Positions 1-11,930 of a stretch of 64,000 nucleotides of DNA are shown one piece after another. Source of the stretch: Oikopleura dioica (lineage: Eukaryota; Chordata; Appendicularia; Copelata; Oikopleuridae); assembly GCA_907165135.1 (NCBI GenBank), contig OU015566.1:6556157-6620156 (forward strand), given 5' to 3'. Position 1 is the stretch's first letter. Every line of letters starts with the position of its first letter. Below the pieces are notes generated by a model that searched no databases, was not told where the DNA came from, and was given only the letters and a program-made list of their open reading frames with translations. The translations under genes and the position numbers were made by a program.

Positions 1-159
1 AATACTCACAAATTGCTGAATAAAATATATCAAAATGCTTCTCTACTCATAAGAAATCATTTGAACAGGCTTTCGAACCAAACCGCTTGATTGACCGCCT
101 TGTTCACAGCGGTAAAGGGCGGCTCTGAATACTATTCATACCTATACTATGAATACCGA

Positions 160-1058
160 AGGGGAGGCCAGGCCCGTTTGTACAATTCAGTCTGAGACGG
201 GGCCAAGCCGACCCGAAGGGGAGGCCAAGCCCGTTTGTACAAATCATTCTGAGACGGGGCCAAGCCGACCCGAAGGGGAGGCCAGGCCCGTTTGAACAAT
301 TTAGTCCTAGAAGGGGCCAATCCGACCCGAAGGGGAGGCCAGGCCCGTTTGTACAATTCATTCTGAGACGGGGCCAAGCCGACCCGAAGGAAAGGCCAGG
401 CCCATTGTACAATTTAGTCTGAGACGGGGCCAAGCCGACCCGAAGGGGAGGCCAGGCCCGTTTATACAATTTAGTCTGAGACGGGGCCAAGCCGACCCGA
501 AGTAGAGGCCAGGCCCGTTTATACAATTAAGTCTTAGACGGGGCCAAGCCGACCCGAAGGGGAGGCCAGGGCCGTTGGTACAATTATGTCTGAGACGAGG
601 CCAAGCCGACCCGAAGGGGAGGCCAGGCCCGTTTGTACAATTCAGTCTGAGACGGGGCCAAGCCGACCCGAAGGGGAGGCCAGGCCCAATTGTACAATTT
701 AGTCTGAGACGGGGCCAAGCCGACCCGAAGGGGAGGCCAGGCCCGTTTGTACAATTCACTCTGAGACGGGGCCAAGCCGACCCGAAGGAAAGGCCAGGCC
801 CGTTTGTACAATTCAGTCTGAGACGGGGCCAAGCCGACCCGAAGGGGAGGCCAGGCCCGTTTGTACAATTTAGTCTTAGACGGGGCCAAGCCGACCCGAA
901 GGGGAGGCCAGGCCCGTTGGTACAATTATGTCTGAGACGGGGCCAAGCCGACCCGAAGGGGAGGCCAGGCCCGTTTGTACAATTTAGTCTTAGACGGGGC
1001 CAAGCCGACCCGAAGGGGAGGCCAGGCCCGTTGGTACAATTATGTCTGAGACGGGGGG
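160..1058. repeat. 57-bp minisatellite, about 16 tandem copies
   Basis: A 57-bp unit repeats head to tail with few changes. It is built around gacggggccaagccgaccc, then ggggaggccaggcccg, then tacaatt. Successive gacgg starts at 196, 253 and 310 are exactly 57 apart. Because 57 is 19 codons, several frames on both strands stay open and give artificial 19-residue repeat peptides. The unit is much more GC-rich than the flanks. No promoter, splice pattern or recognisable protein is visible, so I call it a noncoding minisatellite. Confidence 0.95.
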
Positions 1059-2996
1059 AATAGTCTATTTCATTCACGATTATTTCTTTTTAAAAAATAA
1101 AAATGGAAGATACTTAAGAAAGTGTTATGGTATTCTTTATGATATTCGGTGTGAAGGACCTTCTATCTGAGATAGTATGATTTTAGTGAGGTCACAAACA
1201 GCCTGTTTTCTGAGAAAAAGATAGCGGTTCTTGAATTGTCCATGAAGATCTGTCTTCCACGGTGACTTCCTTCCCGATTCCAGATCACCTTTGCAAGATC
1301 ACCTGCGCCCCCGAAGAGCTGGGCGCCCGAGAGTCCAAGCGCGATCTCCCGCCGAGCGCGCTCGCCCGCTGCTATCATCATCAAGGGCTCCTCCTATTTG
1401 CCCTATCACTTTTCTCTGAAGAACACAGACAGATTTATTGTCCGGCATTGTCCGACATTCAAATAAAAGACCTTACTGTATATTTATATTTTTTGAAGAA
1501 AATCGAGAGAAACGACGTAAAAGAACCTAAAATCAAAAAATTTGATTTAAGAAGAATTAAAGAAAGAAGTTTATAAAGGTAACCAAGAGAGAAAAATGCT
1601 CAAGAATCGAGGAAACGTCGCTAGAAACGCTGAAAAGTTATAATATCGTTGATGTTTCCGGCAAAAACAGAGCAACGAGAGGCTAAAATTTGATTACAGT
1701 TCAAATCTTTTAGAAGAAAATTAATGTTGTTGGCAAGCCAGATTTAGAATTTCCAAGCTTTTCCTTGTTTTTGCCGGATAAGCTAAATCAAGTTAATGAA
1801 TCCACGGAGCGGTGTTGCTGAGCCCCGTCGGACCGGGAATTGTTTGACAAGTCAATGTCAGAATTATGGGGAGCGCGATTTTGATTCATTAGAGAGAGGC
1901 TTAAAATTTACTCGATTTTTGAGGATTTGAGGGAAATAAACTTAGCTGAACCCCATATTCATAACAGAGTGAACACCCTTATTTTTTTAAATCAAGAGAA
2001 AGAGAAGGCCTTTTTCTTTGGAAATTTCTTTTTTTTTTTAATTATTGAAATAATTTTAATAAGATTTCAAATTTGAAAAACCAACTCGCTCAACTTGAAA
2101 TAAAGGTGCTCATAAACCTGACCTCAACCCTAAGCCGCAGTTGAGTGCGATTGCGCCATATGTTACCAGCTTCTTCGTTTCTTTTCTTTTCTTTTTCTGG
2201 GGCAGATAGTAACCGGAGCGACCTGCAGCCTGATTCGCTTTCTAATACTCGGATCATCCGCCTCAGCCCTCATCCGCAGCGGACAGCATTGCGAGACATA
2301 AAACTTGAAACAATACGCCCTCTTAGAAGCTTGAGCTTTTTTTGAGTCTATTGCTGACCAATTAAGGAAAAGAGTACCTTCTTTCTTTGACCTTAAAATT
2401 GGTTCATAAATCGATTTTGGATTGATTGGGTAAGGGCTAGGATAAGGGTTAGGGTTTTCCACTCAGTTATCAAGAAACACGATGGTCGGCTTAAGAATTA
2501 TCGTTTCTCGACTCTGTTAGATAAGAACGAACATCATAAAAAGGTTCATTTTGCCAAGTGACGAGCAGAATTATTGCATAATCTCGTTCTCTTCAGATGC
2601 GGCGCCACTCCTAGTCAATTTTTTCCGACTTGAGATAAGCCACATGTAGTTGAAGAATATTTTTATTGCAAAAAGGGTTGAACGGGATCGATTTTTTTTT
2701 CTAAAATGAATCTTATTCTTTAGAAATATTTTTCAATTTTTTCAATTTTTTAGGATTTTTTTGGTCCAAATTGTTCAGTTTTGTCTGCCCCGCCTAGGTC
2801 GATGGCATCTGCACTAATTCTAGAGCTTGGAATTGATAAGATTCCAGTACTAACGTTTATATTTAGAAAGCTTGTGTAAAAAATTCCGCTGTCGCTCGCC
2901 GGAATGCTGTATTAAACTGAGCGATCAATAAAGCTTGTAAAGCTACTTTGCTCGGACAGGCAAGAAGACTAAGACAGCCGGAGAGCTCTAAAAGAG
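1059..2996. other. Noncoding stretch, no gene recognised
   Basis: Mostly AT-rich sequence with homopolymer runs. A GC-rich patch at about 1300-1380 is open on the minus strand for 73 codons (from a non-ATG start) but matches nothing I know. A degenerate telomere-like tract lies at about 2428-2457. No splice-linked exon set was found. Confidence 0.5.
2428..2457. repeat. Degenerate telomere-like tract (TTAGGG type)
   Basis: Reads gggtaagggctaggataagggttaggg: four or five degenerate TTAGGG-like units on the plus strand. It is the first of several such short tracts in the window. Confidence 0.6.
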
Positions 2997-5900
2997 ATGA
3001 TTCTGTGGAGGCACTTAGTTGCCACGCTTTCTTATAAAGCCTTGGTTCTCGCTGATGATGCTTGCTCGAAGGAAAATATGCCCGGAATTGTGAACTCTGA
3101 AGGCAAAACAAGCGGAAGCTGGAGCTGTCAGTTAAAATCTGGAGAATCCTTCGATCTGGAAAATGCTAAGGATGTCCCAAATAAGGCAAAATGCTTTGCG
3201 ACTTGTGGAAAACACGAGCCAAGTGGAGATAATTATTATATAATGCGACCTGGAGTTTCAAGAGCCATCAGATGCCGTAAGTAGATAATATCTAAGCATA
3301 ATAACTTATTATTAATAAGTTTGTATAAAATAGAGCTCATTATTTATTTTCAAATTTATATTCTATTGAGCGTTAGTATTTTTTTCATATTTCTCGAAAT
3401 TAAAGCGATTAATGAGAGTGGTAATCTTGTAAGAGATAATTAAAATAATTTTATTTAGAGGATCTCAATATTATATCGGATAAAGTACTCATTTTTACTT
3501 TCATTGATTATTGCTTGACCATCAAGCATACTCATCCCGGTTCTTATTCTTGTTTCTTTTCCATCTTTTTGGATGAAGTCAGTCGTTAAATTGATTGGAA
3601 CACCAGTGCCTTAATAACATTAAGAGTTGGAATATTTGAGTATTTCACCGTTTTTGCTTAGCCTGAAATAATAACTATTTTCATGATTATCAAAATTATG
3701 CTGCCAACCAGACTCTTCGACTTCCCAAGAGTTATTCCAATACATCTTCGCGAAGGTTTTTTTTTCAAAAATTACTTTCTAGGTAGAAAAAACGGGCTGG
3801 TGTATGGAATCGATAAAAACTTCTTTCCTTAAAATTGACTTTTTTCGCGCCGAGAAGAAGAAGATTAAGAGCATTACGGATATCTTTTTCTTCCATTTCA
3901 TCTCTTCGTCCGCCATGACTTAGTTTTTTATCGTTTCCAAAGAAGTGTCCAGCACCTCCAAGCGGTCCAAGATCAGCTGACAGTCTTTCAAGCTCTTTTT
4001 CTTTTTCTGACAATTGAGACTTTTCCAGGCGCGATTTTTCATCGGCAAGTTTTTCATTTTCAATTTTCAATGCATTGATTTCCATTTCAAGTTTTTGATT
4101 CTTTGCTTTTTCGTCGTCGATTTTCTTCTCTAATCGTATTTGAAAATTGATGAGCCGGTGTTTCTTGGTTCTGCATATTGATGTTTGATTTTTTAGAAAA
4201 AAATTCTCAATCTCACGAATATTGATTCTTCAAAAATTATAAATAAAAGGAAGTTAAGGATAGATATTAACCTTGATTCGAGTTTCGAATTTTCATCTTT
4301 CTCCTCGATCAAATTTTCTTTCAATAAGGTCACTTGAGATGCAATGTCATTTTTTTCTGTTTGAAGAGTCGCGACGAGATTTGTAAGGGTCTTGACACTT
4401 TCAAGCAAAGAAGATTCTCCTTCAGATAAATTTATATCATCTTTAGGGGTCACGGTGCTCGATCTTTTCTCCAACGTTATATTCTTCTGTCTTCGATGAA
4501 GTTCAAGAGAAATTATTTAAAGAACGAATACAAGTTTATTATTTTAAGTGATATATGAACTCTTTCCATCATCAAAAACATCAATTGTTTCAAGTTGATA
4601 AGTGATATTTTTGTCGAATTCATTCTTGGAGCTAGGGCAGTCTTTGAGATGAGAAGTCAATTCACTTTTGCATGTCATAAGGCAATTTTGGTCCAAACAA
4701 GTTTTAATGCACTCGCGAAAGGTAGTTTGCGCTGTTTTCTTGCATTTGTTAGCTTCTCTTTGAATCCGAGTCATATATTCGTCACCGCAAAAAGCATCGC
4801 AGGAGAAATTGACTGTACAAACCTTTGTGAGCATCATAAACAGAAGACCTTGAAGCTTAGCCCGTTAAAGTACGCCAGACGTTCGATAAACGGTTAAAAT
4901 GTGATATCAGCTCCCAAAGTACGAATACTTTTTGAAAACTAAGGGTATTCATTTTTTGCGGGCTAAGCTTAAATGACGGTCAATGATTCATTGCCATAAT
5001 TCTTTATAATTTTGCTTATTCCTTTTGTGCATCCATAAAAGATAAAAAGACAAATATGAATAATATCGTTATCTATTTCTGTGATAAGTTACAGAAGTAG
5101 TCACATTTTGTTAGACTTCTGTATCGCTGACAAGCAGTTAATTACTGCAAGAATTATCAAGTTGTCTTCCCCATGTGATCGTGTTCAAAGTTCACTTCAG
5201 AATTAAACTTCAGGCGCACTCTCTTACGTTTATACTTTATTATGGTTCAACTGACAAAATTTTTAAGTGTTTCTGTTTCTGCATTATATTGATTTTTTTA
5301 GGCGACGGAAACTGGGAGCTAAAAGAATCACACACTCGGGAGAAGATCGCCCTTCGAGATGTCGTCTGCGAACGTGAGTTTTTTTCTCTTTTCTCATACC
5401 CGTTTAGCGCACCGCCACGGAAGTTCAGCTTTCCGGACTCATCATCTCCGGAACCCTCATTTTTAAGCATAGTTATTTTTGAATTTAGGCGGATGCGACA
5501 AGAGCTTACTACCGCAATTCGACAATGGAGCTTGGAACTGTCCCCTCGAATTTGAAGGCACGAATATTGTTGCCAATAATTTGGACTGCTTTGCAAAATG
5601 CAATCGTGGTTTTACAGAAGTTGGAGCTAAAAGGAACGTTGGATTAAAATTGACATTTTTTCTTTTGGCAAAAATTTGGCTCTAGCGCCAAATTATGTTA
5701 AAAAATAAGAATTCTAAAAATTTTGTGAAAGAAAAAGTTGTCGATCGTCCAAAACTACGTATCTCTAGTTGTTCTTGACAGACAAGGTCGATTAAAAAGG
5801 GATCACTGGAAATCTTCCGGCCAAGTTGATTTCACGCCATTTTCTAATCAGTAAAAAAGTCGTAATTGGCGCCCACCACGTTCACCAAAGGGTAACTAAT

Positions 5901-8627
5901 TGTTGTGCAACCGGCGCTAGAATCTAAACGCGCCGCGAAAATCCGTTGAATTTGGTTATTCGGATCGACTAGAATTTGAGATTGAAGCAGATTTTTCAAT
6001 CCGCGAAATAGAACTCTTTTCAACTACAAGGATTATCGAAAGACTTGCAAGTGCAACGATCAGAATGGAAGGTGCCATTGGAGGATGAATATGGAAGAAC
6101 ACGAGGACAAAAGTGACATTGTTCCAAGTAAGAAAGAAAGGATAAGTCGTTGTTATCTGCTCTGGCCACATATTCTTGAGGCCGCTTATAAATTTTAGAC
6201 GATAGAGTTATTTCTTGTTAGTTTTTGTCTTTTCGTAACTCAAGGTCTATCTTAGGACATTCTTTTTAAAATAAAGTTTCAAAAATTTCCATGATTTCGC
6301 CATCATAAACCTCTGGGTTAGGGTTAGGACTACTGTGGGTAAGGGTAAGGGTTGGCTTGGGTTGACCAAAGACTTAACCATTACCCGCATTTCAACCAAT
6401 TAACGCCGAAACGCATGGCGACCAATTAATTGGTACAACGCCCTTTAATGCCATTTCGACACATTTGGAAATTTGCATATTTACTCATATTTATGTTATG
6501 ATATGGGTATAATATGAGAATAAAATTGAAGCTTAGCGTCTGAGAATTATTTATTCATATCATTAATACAGTGAGCTAATCAGTTTCATTGTTAAAAAGG
6601 GGTGAAATGGGCATACCAATAAATTGGTACGACCTGCGTTCGACGTTGAAAAAATTTTATGCGTTCCGGCGTTAATTGGCTGGTCCAAAAAATACCTAGC
6701 GCGTAGGGGTTAGGGTTAGGGCTTATGATAAGCCGCTTATCTTTCTTTATCAAACAAAGATGAGGGCTTTCCGATAAAAAAATTCTTTAGTGTGCGAGTT
6801 CTCAAAAACCAACCGAATCATCAATGGTCAAGACGCGATCGCTAACTCGAAGAAATACATGGTCTCAGTTCAAACCCGCGCAAAGACACGGCTTTACAAA
6901 TTCAAGATTTTTCGCGGGCTCGCAAACTTGAATCTATCCATTTTCGAATTTCCGCGGAAAATTTAATCCAAGATCTTACAATTCTAATTTTAGATCTTCA
7001 AATTTTTTATCAAAGAAAAAATTTTTCTCTTGTAAATTCCAAAGTTGTAAAATCGTGCGCTAGAACCGTGCTCCTACTCATCATTGTGGCGGTGTTCTGA
7101 TCCATCCGAAATGGGTTCTCACCGCGGCGCATTGCAAGAAAAAGTGAGTCGCACATTCTTCAACCTCAACTTTTTGAACACTTTTGCTTCAGAAATCTTT
7201 TCGCAGTTCTTGGAGAGCACAATTTGAGACAGGACTCGAAGCGGGAAAGAGCCTGCAAAGTTGTGGCTACGGTTCCGCATCCAATGTACCATGGAATCTC
7301 GCATGATATTATGATGATGAAGATCAAATGCAACGTAAGTTGGAATTTTCTCCAAAGAATTTTGAAATTCAGGCACTAAAAACGATACCCATAGATAAAA
7401 AGGGCCTGGAAAATAACTGTAATTCGAATTCATAAATGAAGTTATCAGTACCCACTAATCCCTCTACGCTTAAAATTATCAACCCGCTCCGAAAAATAAT
7501 AGAATCCATTTCCGGGGTCAAAATTTTGGAATTTCGAAAATAGATTTTTCGAAAATTGTTGACGGGGGGGGGGTCCTTATTAAGGACTCCTTAAGGAGAA
7601 ACATGTCGATCTTCTTTTCAAAAAAGAAAGTGTTCTCAACTTTTTTTCGGTGGAAAAAACGGACACGTGAGTGGTTATGAAAATGACATTCGATTCGATC
7701 CGCTTTCGCCCATTCTTTTTCACTTTTTCTGACCGACAAAGTTCCATCCCGTCTTTTGCAACCCCTCAATTTGCAAGATTTGGCAGCATTATCACCAAAT
7801 CGCCCATCACCGTTGTTCTTATAATTTCTTGATTTCGGTGAAGTGACGTTTTAAAAAGTGAAAATGAAGGAACCCAAAAGTGACAGAAATTTATCATAAA
7901 AGGGCGAAAATAGGTGGATTTTGAAATTGAATTTAATTTATGATAAAAACGCGTCAGGAAGCTGTCATCTTAAAAGCGAGATGGACACGTTAGTTTTTTC
8001 TCGATTCTTTTTTTTTGACTATTTCGGGAATCCAATTTTCAAGTGATTATGTAATAAGTGTCCATCTGATGAGTCCGATTTTAAGGGGGTAGGGATCGCT
8101 AAGCTGATTTTCCAAATGGCTTTTCTTTGAATTAACACTGCGATACCCTTATTCTACTTCATTCTATTTTTTCAGAACAAAGGAATGGGAAATTTCATCG
8201 AGCCCGCCGTCCTCCCCTCTTTCATGCACGATTTGGCGCCAGGAAGCAAGTGCGAAGTCTGCGGCTGGGGCAACACCAACGCCACACCAGGTGAGTATAC
8301 CGAAGCTCAATCTCTTCAGTGCGTCGACTTGCCGATCATCGACACGGATCGATGCAACGCGCCGAATTCATACGCCGGAGCGATTCACGAGGACATCATG
8401 TGCGTTGGCTACATGACTGGCGGTCAGGACTCTTGCCAGGTAGGGAAGTCCTCAAAACCACTTCCATAGCAAAATTTAAGGGCGATTCTGGAGGACCAGC
8501 TATCTGCGACGGCCGAGTCCACGGACTGGTCATGGGAGGAAATCAATGCGCACAAGCAAATTTCCCCGGCGTTTATACTCGACTTTCTCACTACATTCCT
8601 TGGATCAGGAGTATTCTTGAAGGTTAG
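2997..8627 (+). CDS. Secreted CCP/sushi-like plus trypsin-family serine protease
   Basis: Multi-exon gene. Exons 2997-3276, 5302-~5374 and ~5490-5640 encode two cysteine-rich CCP-like modules; the first ends IRCRDGNWEL...VVCE after joining exons 1 and 2. The protease part is in 7064-7142 ([18 protein letters not shown]), 7192-~7335 (VLGEHNL; catalytic Asp in HDIMMMKI), 8177-8439 and ~8477-8627 (GDSGGP; end WIRSILEG). The complete His/Asp/Ser triad is present. CCP-CCP-protease order recalls the C-terminal half of MASP/C1s proteins, but this is only a resemblance. The activation-site (IVGG-type) exon and the end of CCP2 were not found between 5.64 and 7.06 kb. The first large intron contains an antisense gene. 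The N-terminal start is a plausible ATG with a weak signal peptide, and upstream exons are possible. Confidence 0.75.
3455..4837 (-). CDS. Cys-rich N-terminus, coiled coil, and C-terminal domain shared with the 22.6-kb kinase
   Basis: Minus-strand gene inside the first large intron of the protease gene. A first exon from ATG 4837 encodes a cysteine-rich segment (8 Cys within about 70 residues). It probably joins, by an intron starting at a GTTTTT donor near 4575, to the coiled-coil exon ending at 4272; that join is my inference. The next exons are 4170-3821, 3774-3649 and 3609-3455. The coiled coil (about 110 residues) leads into the motif [19 protein letters not shown], then [15 protein letters not shown] and [12 protein letters not shown]. 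These align with the C-terminus of the kinase at 22.6-25.0 kb (GEFYRNDKSTLNGGERNEM, NLKER, NWDVAEAGW, LWNNEGGIRF). A 39-nt GT-AG intron (3648-3610) removes two stops and restores that match, so the gene looks intact. AATAAA overlaps the stop. Function unknown. Confidence 0.65.
6313..6722. mobile_element. Inverted-repeat element flanked by telomere-like tracts, in an intron
   Basis: The left arm (about 6387-6405) reads ccaattaacgccgaaacgca. The right arm (about 6660-6680) is its near reverse complement, tgcgttccggcgttaattgg. TTAGGG-like tracts lie just outside both arms (6315-6352 and 6704-6721). No coding capacity. Probably a small nonautonomous DNA transposon inside the protease-gene intron; its precise ends and target duplication were not determined. 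Confidence 0.5.
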
Positions 8628-9911
8628 ACACGATTAGTTGGATGTGGGCGAGCAATAATAGGATCAGTACTTAAAATTCAAATACAGTAAGAAACAAAGT
8701 AGCTTGAGTCTTTTTGAGTTGATTCAATGAATCAAGCCATCTAGCTCGCTCATTTCATACAGTAGTAGAACAATACAGTGTATTGAACATATCAAATTAA
8801 CTCTTATCTAGCTACTTACATGCTTAAAGTACAGTTTGTTTGTAATAAAAAACAACTGATCGTTGATTAAAAAGATCATTGAACCCGCTAACCAAAAAAA
8901 AAACTAGAAGTTTTTGAATGACAAAAATTTCTTTCAGAACCCGCCCATAAACAATCCGGCCGAAAGGGTGGACGAAGCCGAAGGTTTTTCTAAAAGATTC
9001 TTGATTTCAACCGGTTAGAAAAACAAAATCATCAGCCAATTTTGAATTGGAAAACTTTTGGAATCCCAAAGTTCAAAAACCGAAAAAGCTCAGTTTTCGG
9101 GTAGAACCAATTTTTGGAACAGATTTTTTGGAAAGGGTTTTGATTGGCCGGTAGGCCAAATACAGCAATCTTATTTGTCATCCAAAAATCCATTTCCAAA
9201 AATTGGTATAGTCCCAGTTTTCTGTTTATCATAAACCTGAACTTTTTTGTTTGTAAAAGAGTGATAATTGTGATTGAGCATCCGGGCCTCAGCTGCTTCT
9301 CCGCTCAACTACAGTTATCTTTTCGAGTTATCGCGAGTTTTGGAAATGCCAAAACGTGGTGTTTAGTTTTTCCTTTTTAACTTTCCCTGAATTGATCTTC
9401 CTTGATTCCCGTGTTTAGGCTACCGAAAAAGGTAAAAAAATCGAACCTCGGATGAACACACAAAGAAACCAACTTTGCCCAAATCAACACAAACACGAAA
9501 ACAGCCCCACCCAATTTGCCACAAGCCAAAAAGCGATCCTTTAACTTATTTATATAACTCGAGATTACTTCATTTATTTCTCAAATTTTCGCCACGTGTT
9601 CAAACTAAGCAATCTTGAAAAAAGGTTGAAAAATGAACATTCAGTAGAATTTCGAGTCCGAAAAATGAATAATGAATAAATAAATAACTGTAAATACAAT
9701 AAAAAAAATCAAAAATCTCCACTGTAAAAACACGAAGCCCAAAAACCCCCGAAAATAATTCAAAACGATAAAGAAGACAAAATATAAAAAGAGATTTGTA
9801 TAAACTGTGCACTGTTTTATTGTATGAAATCACACAATCAAAATTTGGCCTTTATGGCCAAGAAATAAAGCTGCTTGTAAACTTTTAGTCAATTTGAAAA
9901 CAAAAAAAATT
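8628..9911. other. Intergenic region, nothing recognised
   Basis: AT-rich sequence between the end of the protease gene and the 3' end of the minus-strand RING gene. No exon series, RNA gene or clear repeat was found. Confidence 0.5.
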
Positions 9912-11234
9912 TCAAGCAAACATTCGGATGATTTTTTTCTCGTGGATCTCGAATCCGCAATGGCAGTAGAACTTCTTTCTTCCGACTTAAAATAGTGTTG
10001 GCCAGAATATTCAATTATAAATATTTACTATTTCGTTGACGAGCAAATTCCATTTTCATGCAAGTCCAGCAACAACAATGGCCACAGGCATGCGAGTATT
10101 TTGCGCGTTTTCCATCATCGTAGTATCTGAATTGTAATTTTTTTTTGATGAATGTGAGCATGAATCTTACTCGTAGCAGATTTGACACATCATGAAAGCC
10201 TCAAGTCGTTCTCTTTGGAGGGTCTTCTTGTCGACCGACTTTGCTCTAGTGTTTTTTTCTACCTCAGGTTCCGGACATTCTTCCTCTTCCAAGTGGGTTC
10301 CGTCAAGATCTTCAGCTAAAGAGGCCATTTCATTGGAAGGTTCCTCGTTGCTTGGGCGGTCTTCATTGTCTTCTGTCACCAAGTCTGCTACATCGCCGTT
10401 GTCAAGTTCGAGCTAAAAGATTCTCAAAAAGTTTTTTTGAAAAAGATTACTGTTCTTCAGTATCTCGAGATGAGGAACACTCGGCTTGGCTGCTTGATAA
10501 TTTATCCTGAACATCGTGTTGTTGAGTTGATGGTCTTTTATTTAATTTCTTGTTCTGCTTCTTCTTTTTTCCTTTCTTTTGGTTGGTACCACGAGCTGAT
10601 TTTTTCTCTCGGGACTTTTTATCTTCTTCTTCAACCCAATCAGGGATTTCATATGTGCCAGAAATTGTCTCAAGAGGAGGTTCGAAAACTAACTTCCTAT
10701 TCTTGATGAACATTCGTCTCTTCCCATCCGCTTGTTTCGCTTTTTTGCTGTCCCAAATCCAGCCTAGTCGATCAGGAGCCCCCTCCAATGCATTTTTTTC
10801 GGTGACAGAGGTTTCGAATAGAAGCAACTGTAAGGAGTGAGACTGTATTCTTCTTGAAGAGTTACGAAACGGTGCTATTAAATATATTACTAATATAATA
10901 TAAGAGGTTAACATTATTCTTCATCTTACCCTAACCCTAACCCTAATCATGAAAACTTACCAGAATTGTCATCTACCATGCGGAGCATCAGCAGCTCATT
11001 AGAACCGTTATCAGTAAGCAAAAGAATTTTCGAATCAACGCCTCTTCTCTCAATTTTACTATCGATGAAATCCGACAGGCACCCTCGTTGAATTTTAGCA
11101 TAGCTTCCTGGAATGCTCAAAGTGTTTCCATGAAAAGCCTCGACAGAGGTCAATTTGATTGTATATCGTCTGGTACTTATTGTTATGTCACTCTCTTTGA
11201 TACATTTTCTTATCTCTTCGAGATTGGACGTCAT
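9912..11234 (-). CDS. RING-finger protein, probable E3 ubiquitin ligase
   Basis: Exons read on the minus strand from ATG 11234 (MTSNLEEIRK) to TGA at 9912. The protein has a mixed N-terminal region, a tryptophan-containing stretch (RLGWIWDS), a lysine-rich tract, an acidic linker, and a C-terminal RING-like zinc module: CQICYE, then HACGHCCCWTC, then FYCHCGFEIHEKK. The last zinc-ligand exon joins through a 43-nt intron. The intron near 10.93 kb contains three telomere-like repeats and starts with GTAAGT. The junction near 10.45-10.42 kb does not fit GT-AG in frame and may be non-canonical. RING proteins usually recruit E2 enzymes for ubiquitin transfer; no substrate can be inferred. A damaged tandem copy lies immediately upstream (54 bp away). 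Confidence 0.7.
10928..10948 (-). repeat. Telomere-like (TTAGGG)3 inside an intron
   Basis: Plus strand reads accctaaccctaaccctaa. It lies just downstream of the GTAAGTTTTC donor of the RING gene's first intron on the minus strand. The same arrangement is present in the duplicated copy at 11771-11790, so it predates the duplication. Confidence 0.8.
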
Positions 11235-11287
11235 TTATTGAAAATAACTCTTTTTCATTCAAAATGTCTCAGGACGATTCAAATTAT

Positions 11288-11930
11288 TCACGCGAACATT
11301 CGGATGATCTTTTTCTCGTGGATCTCAAACCCGCAATGGCAGTAGAACTTCTTTCTTCTCACTAAAAATTGTTGGCAAGAGTGTTGTAAATTAAAATTAT
11401 TAACTTTCTCTTTGACGAGCAAACTCCATCTTCATGCATGTCAAGCAGCAACAATGGCCACAGGCGTGTGAGTATTTTGCATGTTTTTCATCATCGTAGT
11501 ATCTGAATTATTGTTACTTGATTTGATTAATGTTAGCATAAATCTTACTCGAAACAGATTTGACACATCGTGAAAATCTCAAGTCATTCTTTCCGGAAGG
11601 TGTCATTATCCACCGAATTCGCTTTAGTTGATGAGCAAGAGCTCCTTTCCACTTCACGTTCCATACATTCTTCTTTTTTCAAGTCAGTTTCTTCCAAATC
11701 TTCAACTGATGATGCGACGTCAGTGGAAGCCTCCTTATTGTTCGACTGGTCTTTATTTCCTACTGTCTACTCCTAACCCTAACCCTAACCATGATAACTT
11801 ACCAGAATTATCGTCTTTCATGCGAAGATAAAGCAGCTCATTAGAACCGTTGTCATCAGTAAAAAGAAAAATTTTCGAGTCTTCGCCTTTTCTTTCGATT
11901 AGTCTCGTTTTTACTAAAAATCATCTTGTT
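11288..11930 (-). pseudogene. Truncated tandem copy of the RING-finger gene
   Basis: Matches the neighbouring RING gene in its 3' exons (CQICFE, HACGHCCCLTC, FYCHCGFEIHEKK) and in a short 5' piece (TDDNGSNELLYLRM). The whole middle (conserved tryptophan and lysine-rich region) is missing, the first exon is not recognisable, and the codon before LEIF is TGA where the intact copy has CGA (ERLEAF). That is a nonsense change at a CpG. The intron with telomere-like repeats (11771-11790) is retained. The combined deletion, 5' loss and stop codon make this a pseudogene. It could still be transcribed. Confidence 0.8.
11771..11790 (-). repeat. Telomere-like repeats in the pseudogene intron
   Basis: Plus strand reads tcctaaccctaaccctaacc at the position equivalent to the telomere-like tract in the intact RING gene's intron. 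Confidence 0.8.

Noticed and set aside
104-1077. Long open frames of Pro/Gly/Trp-rich repeat peptides on both strands
   Set aside because: They follow automatically from a 57-bp repeat with few stops; several frames are open at once and no start or splice context is seen.
1163-1384. 73-codon minus-strand open frame in a GC-rich patch
   Set aside because: No recognisable motif, no linked exons; base composition alone can explain it.
3642-3648. Two in-frame stops in the 3.5-4.8 kb gene as evidence for a pseudogene
   Set aside because: A 39-nt GT-AG intron (3648-3610) removes them and restores similarity to the kinase C-terminus.
5860-5940. [11 protein letters not shown]-like reading in the protease-gene intron
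   Set aside because: Resembles a trypsin segment, but the true equivalent (VLGEHNL) is in the exon at 7192. This is probably chance or a fragment.
10192-10840. Plus-strand Ser/Phe-rich frames opposite the RING gene
   Set aside because: Shadow of the minus-strand coding exons.
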